Assembly: GCF_009935865.1 (NCBI RefSeq)
Contig: NZ_QWEL01000010.1
Location: 1-64,000, forward strand
Origin: Odoribacter sp. Z80
Lineage (GTDB): Bacteria; Bacteroidota; Bacteroidia; Bacteroidales; Marinifilaceae
Direction: 5' to 3'
Length of the DNA stretch: 64,000 nucleotides
Shown: one piece after another, positions 35,481 to 44,805 of the stretch
Layout: each line of letters opens with the position of its first letter
How positions within the stretch are numbered: the stretch's first letter is position 1
Position numbers and translations under genes: made by a program
Notes under the pieces: generated by a model
The model's database searches: none
Seen by the model: the letters and a program-made list of their open reading frames with translations, nothing else
Told to the model about the DNA's origin: nothing

Positions 35481-37043
35481 ATGAAAAGATTATATTTCTT
35501 ATTGTTATTCCTGCCGTTGCTGTCCTGTAACGACTGGCTGGATATCTCTCCCGAAAATTCCGTGACGCTGACAAATTTCTTTCAGAGTGAAGCCGACCTG
35601 GAATCCCTGCATACCTCCATGCTGGCTCGCATGAAAGTAGCCTGTAAAGGCAAACAACCCTATTATTACATCTCCGTCGATGCCGATGAGCTGAAACCCA
35701 ACATTTCCGGTTTCCGCGAACTGGATGTGGCCACACACACCACCCAGACACTCGTCGGCGGAACGCTGAAAAGCTCATGGCACGACCATTACGCCTTGAT
35801 TAGCCTGGCCGACCTGATGATTGACAACGAATACCGCTTTCAGAACATTTCGGCAGAACGGGCGGCCTTTTGGCTCAAACAGGCACATTTTGTCAAAGCA
35901 ATTACCTATTTCCGCATAGCTCAGATTTGGGGAGATGCGCCCATTTCGCCGGGCTCGGAATCACTCATTGCCTTAGCTAAAAAACCGGCCTTGGAAGTGT
36001 TGCAATACGCTGCCGGAGAAGCTGAACAAGCCCTTGACTTACCGGCACACGACAAAATGACCAACGCGAACGGTCGCACCATTACCTCCCGGCAATATGC
36101 CAGTCGGGGGTCTGTCAACACCCTGCTGGCCAATATCTATGCCTGGATGGGGGGACTGACACAAGATGCGAAATACTGGGAACAGGCAGAATACTATGCC
36201 TCACAGGTTATCGACGAATTTGACGGCGACTATGAACTCGAAGACATGGCAGGCTTAATCGGCAATGTATTTGGCAAAAACCGCCATAGCAAGGAAACCA
36301 TTTTCAGCATCGACAACGACATACTGGACGATGCCCATACCTACGACAACCGCTTCACAGGTGAACTGCCGGGACAGGAACTGATTGATTACCCTTACAC
36401 CAATGTCAGTCCGCAACCCCTGTCCACCAACAAAAGCCAGGACTACAACCGAATTTCAGTGGAAACGGTAAAAGAAATCTATCCCGAAGAAAACGATCGG
36501 AGACGGCAGGAATTTTGGTACAATTTGGGCAACGTTAAATACACAGACGATGGAGAAGAAAGAGTATCCCCCTATGCTTTTATCCATAAATGGCGCGACT
36601 ATCATTATCAAACCAACCCGGAGGTACTCGGAGGTCAGGGCAAAGTGCCCGTTGCTACCGACTGCGATTTCGTTTTCTGGCGATTGGCCGACGTGGTATT
36701 GCTGCGTGCCGAATGCCGTGCACGGCTCCAAAAAGCGACAGCGAAAGACGACCTCGACCGGATTCGGAAGAGAGCCGGATTGGAGGCATACGCCGGGAGC
36801 ACCGAACCGGAAACATTGCGCCGGGAGATTTTCAACGAACGCCGCCGCGAATTGTTCGGCGAAGGACACTATTATTTCGACATTGTCCGCAACGGTTACT
36901 ACCGGGAGATGCTGCATGGTAAATTCAAAACCCTCACCGATGAAGAAGTCCGCAACGGTGCACTCTACACCTGGATTAGCTCCGATGCTTTCGAAAAAAA
37001 CACATTAATGACTCAAAATACATATTGGTTATGGCAAAAATAA
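35481..37043 (+). CDS. SusD/RagB-family nutrient-binding lipoprotein
   Basis: 520 residues. The signal peptide ends in a lipobox (LPLLSC) followed by NDWLDISPENSVTLTNFFQSE, a standard SusD opening. The tetratricopeptide-like core includes YASRGSVNTLLANIYAWMGG, and the C-terminus has FNERRRELFGEGHYYFDIVRNG, the SusD signature. It acts as the hinged lid over the SusC-like barrel. It starts 12 bases after the transporter gene and its end overlaps the next gene by 13 bases. Confidence 0.95.
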   Translation: MKRLYFLLLFLPLLSCNDWLDISPENSVTLTNFFQSEADLESLHTSMLARMKVACKGKQPYYYISVDADELKPNISGFRELDVATHTTQTLVGGTLKSSWHDHYALISLADLMIDNEYRFQNISAERAAFWLKQAHFVKAITYFRIAQIWGDAPISPGSESLIALAKKPALEVLQYAAGEAEQALDLPAHDKMTNANGRTITSRQYASRGSVNTLLANIYAWMGGLTQDAKYWEQAEYYASQVIDEFDGDYELEDMAGLIGNVFGKNRHSKETIFSIDNDILDDAHTYDNRFTGELPGQELIDYPYTNVSPQPLSTNKSQDYNRISVETVKEIYPEENDRRRQEFWYNLGNVKYTDDGEERVSPYAFIHKWRDYHYQTNPEVLGGQGKVPVATDCDFVFWRLADVVLLRAECRARLQKATAKDDLDRIRKRAGLEAYAGSTEPETLRREIFNERRRELFGEGHYYFDIVRNGYYREMLHGKFKTLTDEEVRNGALYTWISSDAFEKNTLMTQNTYWLWQK

Positions 37044-37654
37044 AATCTTACATACACATAGCTCTTCTTTTATGTGCTGGTCTGGCTATGACTTCCTGCA
37101 CAAAATGGAATTATCACGACGGCGGTATAGCCGATGGAGTACACGACTGCTCCATGTGGGACTATTTCAAAAAACAACCCCGTGACTGGGATTCCACCCG
37201 GGTGATGATTCAACATGCCGGCTTACAGGATTTGTTCGAAGGCAAAGGAGAATACGGGCAAATTACGTTTTTGGCTCCCAGTAACCTGGCCATTATGACC
37301 TACCTGTTCGATAACAACTACAGGCGGGTAAGCGAAATTCCCGCCGCTGAATGCCGGCGTTTGCTGGAAAAACTAATCATTCCGCAGCGCATCCTGATGA
37401 ACAATGTGCCCCGCGGTTCCCGTTCCGATGCGACAGGCGAAAAGACCGGCGGCAAAACCTATATCCTGATGGACGGAAGTGAAGCTTTCCTCTGGACTTT
37501 CCAGGAGTCCTACTTAGGGGTTGAAAATGCAGGTGCCGTACATCTGTGGTTCTATATCGAAAAATTCGCCACCTCCCGGAGAATCTACTCCAGCAACATT
37601 CAGACCGAAAACGGGGTGGTACAAGCTTTAGGACATGACTTCTTATTTGAATAA
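37031..37654 (+). CDS. Fasciclin-domain lipoprotein
   Basis: 207 residues from ATG 37031. The signal peptide ends in a lipobox (AMTSC). A FAS1/fasciclin-like fold follows: SMWDYFKKQPRDWDSTRVM, HAGLQDLFEGKGEYGQITFLAPSNLAIM and a final YSSNIQTENGVVQALGHDFLF, which matches the usual H2-type ending (ADIQTSNGVIHVID-like). Such domains mediate adhesion or protein contacts. Genes of this kind often follow susCD pairs in Bacteroidales, where the product may be a surface ligand-capturing lipoprotein. It overlaps susD by 13 bases, so translation is coupled. Confidence 0.8.
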   Translation: MAKIKSYIHIALLLCAGLAMTSCTKWNYHDGGIADGVHDCSMWDYFKKQPRDWDSTRVMIQHAGLQDLFEGKGEYGQITFLAPSNLAIMTYLFDNNYRRVSEIPAAECRRLLEKLIIPQRILMNNVPRGSRSDATGEKTGGKTYILMDGSEAFLWTFQESYLGVENAGAVHLWFYIEKFATSRRIYSSNIQTENGVVQALGHDFLFE

Positions 37655-37674
37655 CTCCTTAATTTTATCCGGAC

Positions 37675-38484
37675 ATGAATAAATACACCGTATATCTCAC
37701 TCTCTTTTTCGCCCTGCTTGCTTTAATGGGGTGCGAAAAAGAACACACAGGCTACCTGTTTACAGAAGATGCCCGATACCCGATAGACAGTCTGAAAATT
37801 ATCCGCTACGACGACTATAATAAAGAAGTGATTCGGCTGGAAGAGCAATTGAACAGCTATTCCGGAGAGATTCTCGACTCCTTGAACGCTTATCGTGCAA
37901 TTGAAGCAGAGGAAGCTAAAATCACCGAAGAACTCGAACGGTTGGAAGGCATTATGAATAAACACGGAGAAACGCTGTATGCCTACTTAGACCAGTTTGC
38001 GGACGAATCCGACGCCGACCCTGCCCGCGTGCAGGAATTGACGGACAATTGCGAAAAAGCGTACGAAGCTTACGCGACATACGAGGCTGTGGTGTACGCT
38101 CCGGTATTCCAGATGAGGGACCAGATAGAAAGAAAAATCAAAGCCCTCTGCCAGGAAGCCGGTCTGGAAACTCCCTTTGCCATTGCCCGGGAGTTGGAAA
38201 AATTGCAGAAACAGCAATCTTTAGATGTTCCCTGGACCACCTCCTGCATCGAACAGTTGTTGGGAACGGAACCGATAACCTATTCCCTGGTGGGCATCCG
38301 GAGCAACCGGGGGGAAGAGGCTGCCATGGATTTCGGGCATTACCTCACTGTTATCGGAGGCGGACGCATGTATGTGGATGCCAAAGTCAACTCTCCGGCC
38401 GGGAAATACGTTATTTCGCTGCGGGTCAGCAATGAAGGATACAGCGTAGTGCTGCCCGATATATTCACCTTTATCCTGCAATAA
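37675..38484 (+). CDS. Lipoprotein with central coiled coil
   Basis: 269 residues. The lipobox is ALMGC (Cys about 20), then EKEHTGYLFTEDARYPIDSLKI, an opening often seen in lipoproteins beside susCD pairs. A long helical part (about 50-165: ELERLEGIMNKHGETL, MRDQIERKIKALCQEAG) is likely a coiled coil. The C-terminal part (about 190-269) is a beta-sandwich-like stretch ending VSNEGYSVVLPDIFTFIL. No catalytic motif is seen. By position it should sit at the surface with the transporter as an accessory binding protein. Confidence 0.65.
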   Translation: MNKYTVYLTLFFALLALMGCEKEHTGYLFTEDARYPIDSLKIIRYDDYNKEVIRLEEQLNSYSGEILDSLNAYRAIEAEEAKITEELERLEGIMNKHGETLYAYLDQFADESDADPARVQELTDNCEKAYEAYATYEAVVYAPVFQMRDQIERKIKALCQEAGLETPFAIARELEKLQKQQSLDVPWTTSCIEQLLGTEPITYSLVGIRSNRGEEAAMDFGHYLTVIGGGRMYVDAKVNSPAGKYVISLRVSNEGYSVVLPDIFTFILQ

Positions 38485-38499
38485 ATCATTTCTGAAGAT

Positions 38500-39777
38500 A
38501 TGAAACATTTGAAACTCCTGTTTGTTGGTCTGCTTCTCGTGGCTGCCAACGGTTTATCTGCCCAAATCACATTTACAGAGGGCACTTTTGAAGAAGCTTT
38601 GGCCAAAGCCAAAGCAGAAAAGAAAAATCTTTTTATCGACTTCTACGCCAGTTGGTGTGGTCCCTGCAAAGTGATGGCCACTCAGGTGTTCACCATTCCA
38701 CCGGTAGGCGACTACTTCAACGAACATTTCATCAATTGCAAATTAGACTGCGAAGCGGCAGCCAATAAAGAGATTGTCAAACGCTACAAAGTGGAATCCC
38801 TGCCCACGATGATGTTCATCGACAGTAAGGGCGAGGTATTAAGGACCCTGATTGGAGCCGTTACTCCCGACGTGCTGATGCTTGAAGCGCAGATTGCCGC
38901 AGGCGAAGAACTCACGTTCGAGAAACTGTATGAAAAATCGCGCAAAGAGAAGAAAAACACTGAATTGCAACAAAAATTGCTAATCCGTGCACCCTATTTT
39001 ATCGGTACGCAAAACGATTACAACCAGGAAAAATGGAAGGTGCGCATCGATGCCCTGTTCCCGGAATACCTCAAAACCAGGAAACTGGAAAACATGGTCA
39101 ACCCCACCGACTTTGCCATCCTCTCCCTCTATCATCCCGAGATGGAAAAACAAGACGAAATATTCGATTTCGTAGTCAAAAACTACGACCGTTATTGTCA
39201 GGCAGTGGATAAAGAGACGGTACAGAACTACCTCATCGGACTTTACAACACGCATATCCTGCGCCTTTGCAGCACCGGCAAAACCGACTACAAGCAAGCC
39301 CTCGGGCGCATCGGTGACGACTTACAGGCCATCTATGCCGACATGCCCTTCGGCGACCTGACGGCGGTTGAAGCGGTGACCCTGCTGGCCGACAGTTATT
39401 TTAACCTGTTCCGTCGCAACCTGCCCCTCTTTTTTGAAAATATGGACAAGTATTTCGCAGGAGCCGGAAAAGCGTTGAGTATTAACGACTACACTCAGCC
39501 CATCGAAGACCTCTACGGTCTTTATCAAGGTAATCCGCCGGACAATGCCCGCCCCATGCTGATTCAATGGTTAGACCGTGCCCTGACATTCGACATGACC
39601 GCCCAACTGCGTGCCCGTCTGTTGATGTTGCTGGCGGAAAACCAGCAGAAAACCGGTGATTCGGCTAAAGCTAAACAAAGCCTCAACCAGGCCTTTATCG
39701 TTTGCGCCGGTATTCCGGAAGAAGCTGTAAAAGTGCAGTTACAGAATATGATTCGTGAAAAAATGAACAACCTATGA
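38500..39777 (+). CDS. Thioredoxin-fold secreted protein
   Basis: 425 residues with a signal peptide (LLFVGLLLVAANGLSAQ). A thioredoxin domain (about 25-135) has the redox motif WCGPC (Cys53, Cys56) within LFIDFYASWCGPCKVMATQVF and the cis-Pro segment ESLPTMMFI. The remaining about 290 residues are helical and unrecognised, perhaps TPR-like. In the periplasm it could reduce or break up disulfides in an imported protein before the following protease acts; that is inference from context. It overlaps the protease gene by four bases. Confidence 0.85.
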   Translation: MKHLKLLFVGLLLVAANGLSAQITFTEGTFEEALAKAKAEKKNLFIDFYASWCGPCKVMATQVFTIPPVGDYFNEHFINCKLDCEAAANKEIVKRYKVESLPTMMFIDSKGEVLRTLIGAVTPDVLMLEAQIAAGEELTFEKLYEKSRKEKKNTELQQKLLIRAPYFIGTQNDYNQEKWKVRIDALFPEYLKTRKLENMVNPTDFAILSLYHPEMEKQDEIFDFVVKNYDRYCQAVDKETVQNYLIGLYNTHILRLCSTGKTDYKQALGRIGDDLQAIYADMPFGDLTAVEAVTLLADSYFNLFRRNLPLFFENMDKYFAGAGKALSINDYTQPIEDLYGLYQGNPPDNARPMLIQWLDRALTFDMTAQLRARLLMLLAENQQKTGDSAKAKQSLNQAFIVCAGIPEEAVKVQLQNMIREKMNNL

Positions 39778-42536
39778 GAATCTTTTTCCTGACATTGCTG
39801 ATCGTCTGTGCCCTTCGCCTGTCGGCGACGCCGGAAACACCCTTCCGCTACGGACGGTTGGAAAACGGACTGACCTATTATATCCGTGCTACGGGGGCAT
39901 CCGCCGGGAAAGCCGACTTCTATTTAGTGCAGAACGTGGGGGCCCTGATGGAAGAAGACCATCAAAACGGGCTTGCCCATGTGCTCGAACACATGGCTTT
40001 CCATGCCACGGAAAATTTCCCGGAAGGCGTACCTGCCTTTCTGAAACGCCGGGGCATCCAGGATTTAAATGCCTACACAGGGGCCGATGAAACGGTCTAC
40101 CACATCAACGGCGTCCCCACGGCCGACAACGGACTGGTAGATTCCTGCCTGCTCATTCTTCACGACTGGTCGGGCTTCCTGCAACTCCGAGCCGACGAAA
40201 TGGAAATCGAGCGCAAAGTCATCCTTGAAGAACGCCGTCAAGGGATGGACCTTTCACAACGGATGCAAAGCCGGCTCAACGCTTACCTCTACAACCACAG
40301 CAAATACGCCACCCACGACGTTATCGGCACTCCGGAAGTCCTGAACCACTTCACCGCCGATGAAGTGCGCGCCTACTATCACGACTTTTACCGTCCCGAC
40401 CAGCAGGCAGTCATTGTCCTCGGCGACATCAACCCTGAAGCGGTGGAGGCCGGGGTGAAACGCCTTTTTGCCGGTATTCCCAGGCGCGTGAATGCCAAAC
40501 CGCGGGTGGTATATACCATTCCGGACAACGAACAGCCCCAGTATTGCCGGCTTATCGATGAAAATATTCCCCAGAATGCCGTTGTGCTGATGAAACGTTT
40601 CCAAAAACCGGAAATTCATACCCTCAGCGACCAGGTCAAAGACCAGCTGTGCCGGGAGTTCTATAACCAGATTGTCGGCGAACGGCTCCATGATTTTATC
40701 TCGGAAGAAGACGCCTTATTCCTGAGTGCACAGGCTGGTGTACACGACATGGTGCGCCATTACGAGGGACAAAACATCGCCATTACCCCTCTGCCCGGGA
40801 TGGAGAAAGAAGCAGTGCAACAAGTGCTGGAACAGCTTGAACGCATCCACCGCTATGCCATCACAGACCAAAAGCTAAAGGAACTGACAGACAACTACCG
40901 CCTCGGGCTGAAACAGTCGGCCGCCATGCTTGGCCGCATGCCCAACAGCGTCTACCTGAAAATCTATCAGGACCATTTTCTGCTCGGTTACCCATTGGCC
41001 GAAGTGGCCGAAAAATTAGACGCCACCTGGCATCTGCTCGATTCCATCGACAGCCGCGCCGTGCATGCCTGGCTCGACCGGTGGAATGCCGGCGACCTCA
41101 ACCGCATATATGCCGTACAAGGCAACAACCCGGATTACCCTTTCCCGGACAGCGAAACTTTGACACGTCTGTTCCGCGAAGCCCGTCAAGCCTTGCCGGC
41201 CCCTTACGTGCAGGCCGTTGCCGATACGCTGCCGGCTCTGATGGATTTCACGCCCACTGCCGGTCGCATTGTCAAAACCAGGACGTTAAAAGCCCTCGAT
41301 GCCGAGGAATGGACCTTGAGCAACGGAGCCAAAGTCTACTACAAACACAACGATTACGAAACCGGTGTATTTAACCTCCTGGCCGGAAGCCCCGGAGGCC
41401 GTTCCCTGTTGCCGGCAGAAGACCTGCCCTCGGCCGATGCGCTGAATACCTTGTTCCTACAATACGGATTGTACAAATACCCGGCCCGGGTGCTTAATAC
41501 CATTATGCGCGGGCACAACATCGACATCAACATCAACCTCGGCGAACGGTCGGAAAGCATCAATTGCAGCAGCACGCGCGACGATGCGGAAATTGCTTTC
41601 CAGTTCTTTCACCTCACTGTCGTACATCCCCGGTTTAGCCGTCCGGACTTCGACAAATACGTGCGTGCCAACAAAATCCAGCGCACCTATGCCAAACCCA
41701 CAACCGATGATTCGATTGCTGCCGTCATGCAGGAGTTGCACACCCTTCCGTCGCCCCGAATCTACCAAACAGATACGGCTTATTATGCGGCGATGGATTA
41801 CAACCGGATGGTGGAAATCTACGACGAGCGTTTCCGTAACGCTGCCGACTTCTCCTTCTATCTTGTCGGCGATTTGCCCCGTGAAGAGGCCCGCAGGTTA
41901 GTGGAACTGTATATTGCTTCCCTGCCAACCCGGAATGTCCGCGAAACGCCCATGCACCATCGATATGCCAACACGGCATCCGCCACGCGCGACATTCGTC
42001 TGGGATTGCCCGAAGAGAAATACATGGTGAACATAGAATATAAAAACCACCTGAAAACCAAGGAATCGGATAAAATCTGTTTTCATGTCCTGCGGAAACA
42101 TTTCGACAACCTCTTCCGGCAGATTATCCGCGAGGATGAGGGCGGTTCCTATGGAGTGCACCTCCATACGGAAGCGGAGGATTACCCGTTCTACGACCAG
42201 ACTTTCGCCATACAGTTTGAGAGTTCGCAGGCTAAAGGACCCCGGATGCGGCAAATCGTTCACGATCAAATCCGACAGTTCCTCAACGAAGGTATCTCCG
42301 AAGACGACGCCGAATACTATCTGTTGGTGCTTAAGAAAGAACACCAAAAGGCCTTTGCCGGAAAAAACGTGGCCTATTGGACGGAAAACCTGCAATTTTA
42401 CAACCGCACCCATACCTCGCTTGATGACCCCCGTTATTTCGATGGCATCATCGATAAAATCCGTGCGAAAGACATTGTTGCATTTGCCCGTAAATTTTTT
42501 GACACGGCACAGTGTATAGATGTAGTAATTTATTAA
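39774..42536 (+). CDS. M16-family zinc protease (pitrilysin-like, two-half single chain)
   Basis: 920 residues with a signal peptide (MRIFFLTLLIVCALRLSA). The inverted zinc motif HVLEH is at 69-73, with the third ligand probably Glu152 in ILEERRQG, and the pattern GLAHVLEHMAFH is typical of family M16. The first half is catalytic, and the second (from about 500: LSNGAKVYYKHNDYETG) is the inactive half that completes the chamber. M16 enzymes degrade peptides rather than folded proteins. Its place behind a SusC/SusD pair suggests trimming of imported peptides in the periplasm. Confidence 0.92.
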   Translation: MRIFFLTLLIVCALRLSATPETPFRYGRLENGLTYYIRATGASAGKADFYLVQNVGALMEEDHQNGLAHVLEHMAFHATENFPEGVPAFLKRRGIQDLNAYTGADETVYHINGVPTADNGLVDSCLLILHDWSGFLQLRADEMEIERKVILEERRQGMDLSQRMQSRLNAYLYNHSKYATHDVIGTPEVLNHFTADEVRAYYHDFYRPDQQAVIVLGDINPEAVEAGVKRLFAGIPRRVNAKPRVVYTIPDNEQPQYCRLIDENIPQNAVVLMKRFQKPEIHTLSDQVKDQLCREFYNQIVGERLHDFISEEDALFLSAQAGVHDMVRHYEGQNIAITPLPGMEKEAVQQVLEQLERIHRYAITDQKLKELTDNYRLGLKQSAAMLGRMPNSVYLKIYQDHFLLGYPLAEVAEKLDATWHLLDSIDSRAVHAWLDRWNAGDLNRIYAVQGNNPDYPFPDSETLTRLFREARQALPAPYVQAVADTLPALMDFTPTAGRIVKTRTLKALDAEEWTLSNGAKVYYKHNDYETGVFNLLAGSPGGRSLLPAEDLPSADALNTLFLQYGLYKYPARVLNTIMRGHNIDININLGERSESINCSSTRDDAEIAFQFFHLTVVHPRFSRPDFDKYVRANKIQRTYAKPTTDDSIAAVMQELHTLPSPRIYQTDTAYYAAMDYNRMVEIYDERFRNAADFSFYLVGDLPREEARRLVELYIASLPTRNVRETPMHHRYANTASATRDIRLGLPEEKYMVNIEYKNHLKTKESDKICFHVLRKHFDNLFRQIIREDEGGSYGVHLHTEAEDYPFYDQTFAIQFESSQAKGPRMRQIVHDQIRQFLNEGISEDDAEYYLLVLKKEHQKAFAGKNVAYWTENLQFYNRTHTSLDDPRYFDGIIDKIRAKDIVAFARKFFDTAQCIDVVIY

Positions 42537-42555
42537 CTTCTTAAAATTTAACGTT

Positions 42556-43575
42556 ATGAAAAACATTTGGATGATGCTGCTCATCATATGCAGCGCATGT
42601 GCTTTCACCGCCTGCTCGGGCGACGACGACAAACCGACACCGCCTCCCGTTGCTCCGACAGCAACCCTTCCGGAAACCTTGACTATCGGTCAGGAAGTCA
42701 CCATTAACGGCAAAGACTTTGCCACTACTGCCAAACTTATTTTCAAAAATAGTGCGGATGCGGCTAAGCCTTTGGACATCGAAGGAGCTGTGTTCACGGC
42801 TACAAGCATCACCTTCACCGTGCCCGCCGGTGCAGAAGCCGGTAACTACAAAATCGTAGTACGCCAGAACGACAAGGAATATGAATTGGGAACAGTAGAG
42901 CTGCTGGCAAACAAAGTGGAAAAAAAGCTTACCAAAGTCATCTTTTCCGACCCTTGGGGCACCACTGTAGAGTATGCCCTCACCTATGGCGAAGACGGAC
43001 AAATCGGGAAAATCGGATATGTTGTAAAAGCAGAGGGTGAAACTCAGGAAATGATTTACAATGTAAAACGGGAAAGTGAACAGGTCTTTATCGCTGACGC
43101 AGAAGAAGCCGAAGCATATACCTATTCCTTGAAAGACGGTAAAATAGCCGGTTACGTGGATGCTTACAACACCTCTTTCAACTGTCAATATACAAACAAC
43201 TACCTTACTGCTTTAGCCGTAAGGTATGAGGGAGAAGAGGAAGAATATGTCATCGAATACGAATATACCGATAACAATTTGGTGGCCATCGACGGAAGCG
43301 GACTTAAATTCGGGGAACAAAAAAATATCCCGAACGGTGTAGACCCGGTGATTTGTATTTACAAATTTATCCTGACGTCTATTACAGAAAATGGTGACTT
43401 CTTCCCGCATCTTTTAGGACTTTGCGGAAATTCCTCCGCTAATCTGCCGTCTTCTTTAGATGCCATGAATGGTCATTTACCGCTTACCTATACGTATGAA
43501 GAATGGGGTGGGATAAAGTCGATTGCCTGTACGAACGAAGAGGAAGTATCCACCATCGGTTTCGAATACGAATAA
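42556..43575 (+). CDS. Lipoprotein with IPT/TIG and DUF4595-like domains
   Basis: 339 residues. The lipobox is FTAC (Cys about 18), followed by a spacer rich in Asp and Pro (SGDDDKPTPPPVAPTA). An IPT/TIG-like sandwich spans about 32-115 (LTIGQEVTINGKDFATTAKLIF). The rest is DUF4595-like (YALTYGEDGQIGKIGYV, IEYEYTDNNLVAI, LPLTYTYEEWGGIKSI). These are binding domains. It closes the operon, 20 bases after the protease gene and 48 before a strong terminator. The fragment at 28916-29176 resembles its C-terminal end. Confidence 0.75.
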   Translation: MKNIWMMLLIICSACAFTACSGDDDKPTPPPVAPTATLPETLTIGQEVTINGKDFATTAKLIFKNSADAAKPLDIEGAVFTATSITFTVPAGAEAGNYKIVVRQNDKEYELGTVELLANKVEKKLTKVIFSDPWGTTVEYALTYGEDGQIGKIGYVVKAEGETQEMIYNVKRESEQVFIADAEEAEAYTYSLKDGKIAGYVDAYNTSFNCQYTNNYLTALAVRYEGEEEEYVIEYEYTDNNLVAIDGSGLKFGEQKNIPNGVDPVICIYKFILTSITENGDFFPHLLGLCGNSSANLPSSLDAMNGHLPLTYTYEEWGGIKSIACTNEEEVSTIGFEYE

Positions 43576-43622
43576 CCGATAACGATTCAGGTGTTCCTGC
43601 CGCCAAGGTAAGGACATAGCAA

Positions 43623-43666
43623 GGAAGCCGGCCGAAAATTTTACTTTTCAGTCGGCTTCCTTTTTT
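43623..43666 (+). terminator. Rho-independent terminator of the SusC/SusD operon
   Basis: GGAAGCCG (43623-43630) pairs with CGGCTTCC (43653-43660), the interior adds A/T pairs, and TTTTTT follows. It lies about 50 bases after the last lipoprotein gene. Confidence 0.85.
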
Positions 43667-43695
43667 GAACGGATAGCTCCGCTCACACACTGGTC

Positions 43696-43824
43696 TCAAA
43701 ATGCCCTTTTCAGGATTTCGCGGATGTTATCGGCTTTGCCCATGGTGTAGTAGTGGATGGCTGGAGCACCGTGTGCCAGCAAATCGCGGCTTTGGGTGGT
43801 ACACCAGTCGATGCCCACCTGAAT
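43696..43824 (-). pseudogene. metF: 3' fragment of metF (methylenetetrahydrofolate reductase)
   Basis: On the minus strand 42 codons read IQVGIDWCTTQSRDLLAHG, then APAIHYYTMGKADNIREIL and KRAF before TGA. This is the C-terminal end of MetF, whose family carries a conserved HFYT-like motif in the last 30 residues. Homology stops abruptly at about 43824, where A/T-rich DNA with a stop codon begins. The rest of metF is not in the window. The break beside an integrase remnant suggests an insertion or deletion linked to a mobile element. Confidence 0.7.
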
Positions 43825-44397
43825 TTATAAATACCTTATTTATAAATTTTTAGAATTAAGATTATTTTATTAAAAAGGAATAGATTTGCAAAAAGGAAAA
43901 TAGATAAAATTTATACACTTTTTGGTACACTATCTCAAAATGTCACCGAATTTATCCGTGAATGTCACGGAGTTTTGCTGTTTTTTGCTTTCCATTCAAA
44001 AAGTAAAAACCCTGTAAATTAATAGTTTACAGGATTTTTCTTGATTTTTTCTTTGTCTTTCGGCGGAGAGAGAGGTTTATGAACCAACTCCCATTAAAAT
44101 CCTTATTATCAAGGTGATAATTATTTCAAACTGTCCTTTAGTAACGATTTAGTAACAGATTTCTGTCTATCATCGTCTCCTGTTATCATTCAAGAATCTG
44201 CTTGTGTAATTTTGGTAAAAGTAATCATTTATTTGAATTGGGCAAAATAAAGCAATATGTTTGCAAATTTTATTTTGTGATCATAGATATCTTTTTGATC
44301 AAACAGACTTTTCCATTAGCCCTCGCGCACCTTCATAAGAACAGCTCTCGGATCCTTTTTCCTGTGCCTTTTCCAACAGAGCTTTTCAAAGGTTCAG
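43825..44397. other. A/T-rich region without genes, inside the mobile-element remnant
   Basis: 573 bases, rich in A and T, with no open frame of convincing coding character. It contains one clear hairpin terminator (44011-44039). The part near 44300-44400 may be decayed 3' sequence of the integrase on the minus strand, but no conserved catalytic motif could be read. Confidence 0.6.
44011..44039 (+). terminator. Rho-independent terminator in the element remnant
   Basis: CCTGTAAA (44011-44018) and TTTACAGG (44026-44033) form a perfect 8-bp stem with a 7-base loop, followed by ATTTTT. A preceding AAAAAC gives a U-run on the minus strand too, so it could end integrase transcripts. Confidence 0.7.
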
Positions 44398-44805
44398 TCA
44401 ATTCATGAATAGAAGATTACTTCTGGAGCGTTCTAACTGCTCTGCCTGTTCAGCATCGGTATCAGCATAAAGAGCCGCATTATCATATTCCTTTTGCCGT
44501 AGGCTTCTGACTTTATCGGCATAGATACATGATTCTTGATCCAATTGGGACTTACATTGTATAATACCATTCAGATCTCGCTTTGGCTTATAAGTGGTTT
44601 TACCTTCGGCATTAGTCCGTGCATTACGTGACTTATCCCAAATAGGTGTCGTAATAGTACGATTGAGATATTCACGAACTCTTTGCGGAGTATCTTTCCC
44701 GGATTGGAACACAGGATAAGATTCCACATAAAGATACCACTCATCACGATATTCAGACTTACGGAGCTTTACCGACACTCGTGTATTGACTAATGCTTTC
44801 TTCAT
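44398..44805 (-). pseudogene. Truncated tyrosine integrase (N-terminal arm-binding part)
   Basis: 135 codons. The start VNTRVSVKLRKSEYRDEWYLYVESYPVF is typical of the arm-type DNA-binding domain of Bacteroidales tyrosine recombinases, and the following helices (TPQRVREYLNRTITT, RSLRQKEYDNAALY) fit the linker to the core-binding domain. Whole enzymes of this family have roughly 400 residues and carry the Arg-His-Arg-Tyr catalytic set in the C-terminal half, which is entirely missing here. It overlaps the upstream excisionase-like gene by four bases, so the pair was once an operon of an integrative element. Confidence 0.7.

Noticed and set aside
44061-44090. tRNA 3' end remnant (GGTTTATGAACC resembling a T arm) as an element attachment site
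   Set aside because: No acceptor stem, anticodon arm or CCA could be matched on either strand, so the likeness is a short palindrome only.
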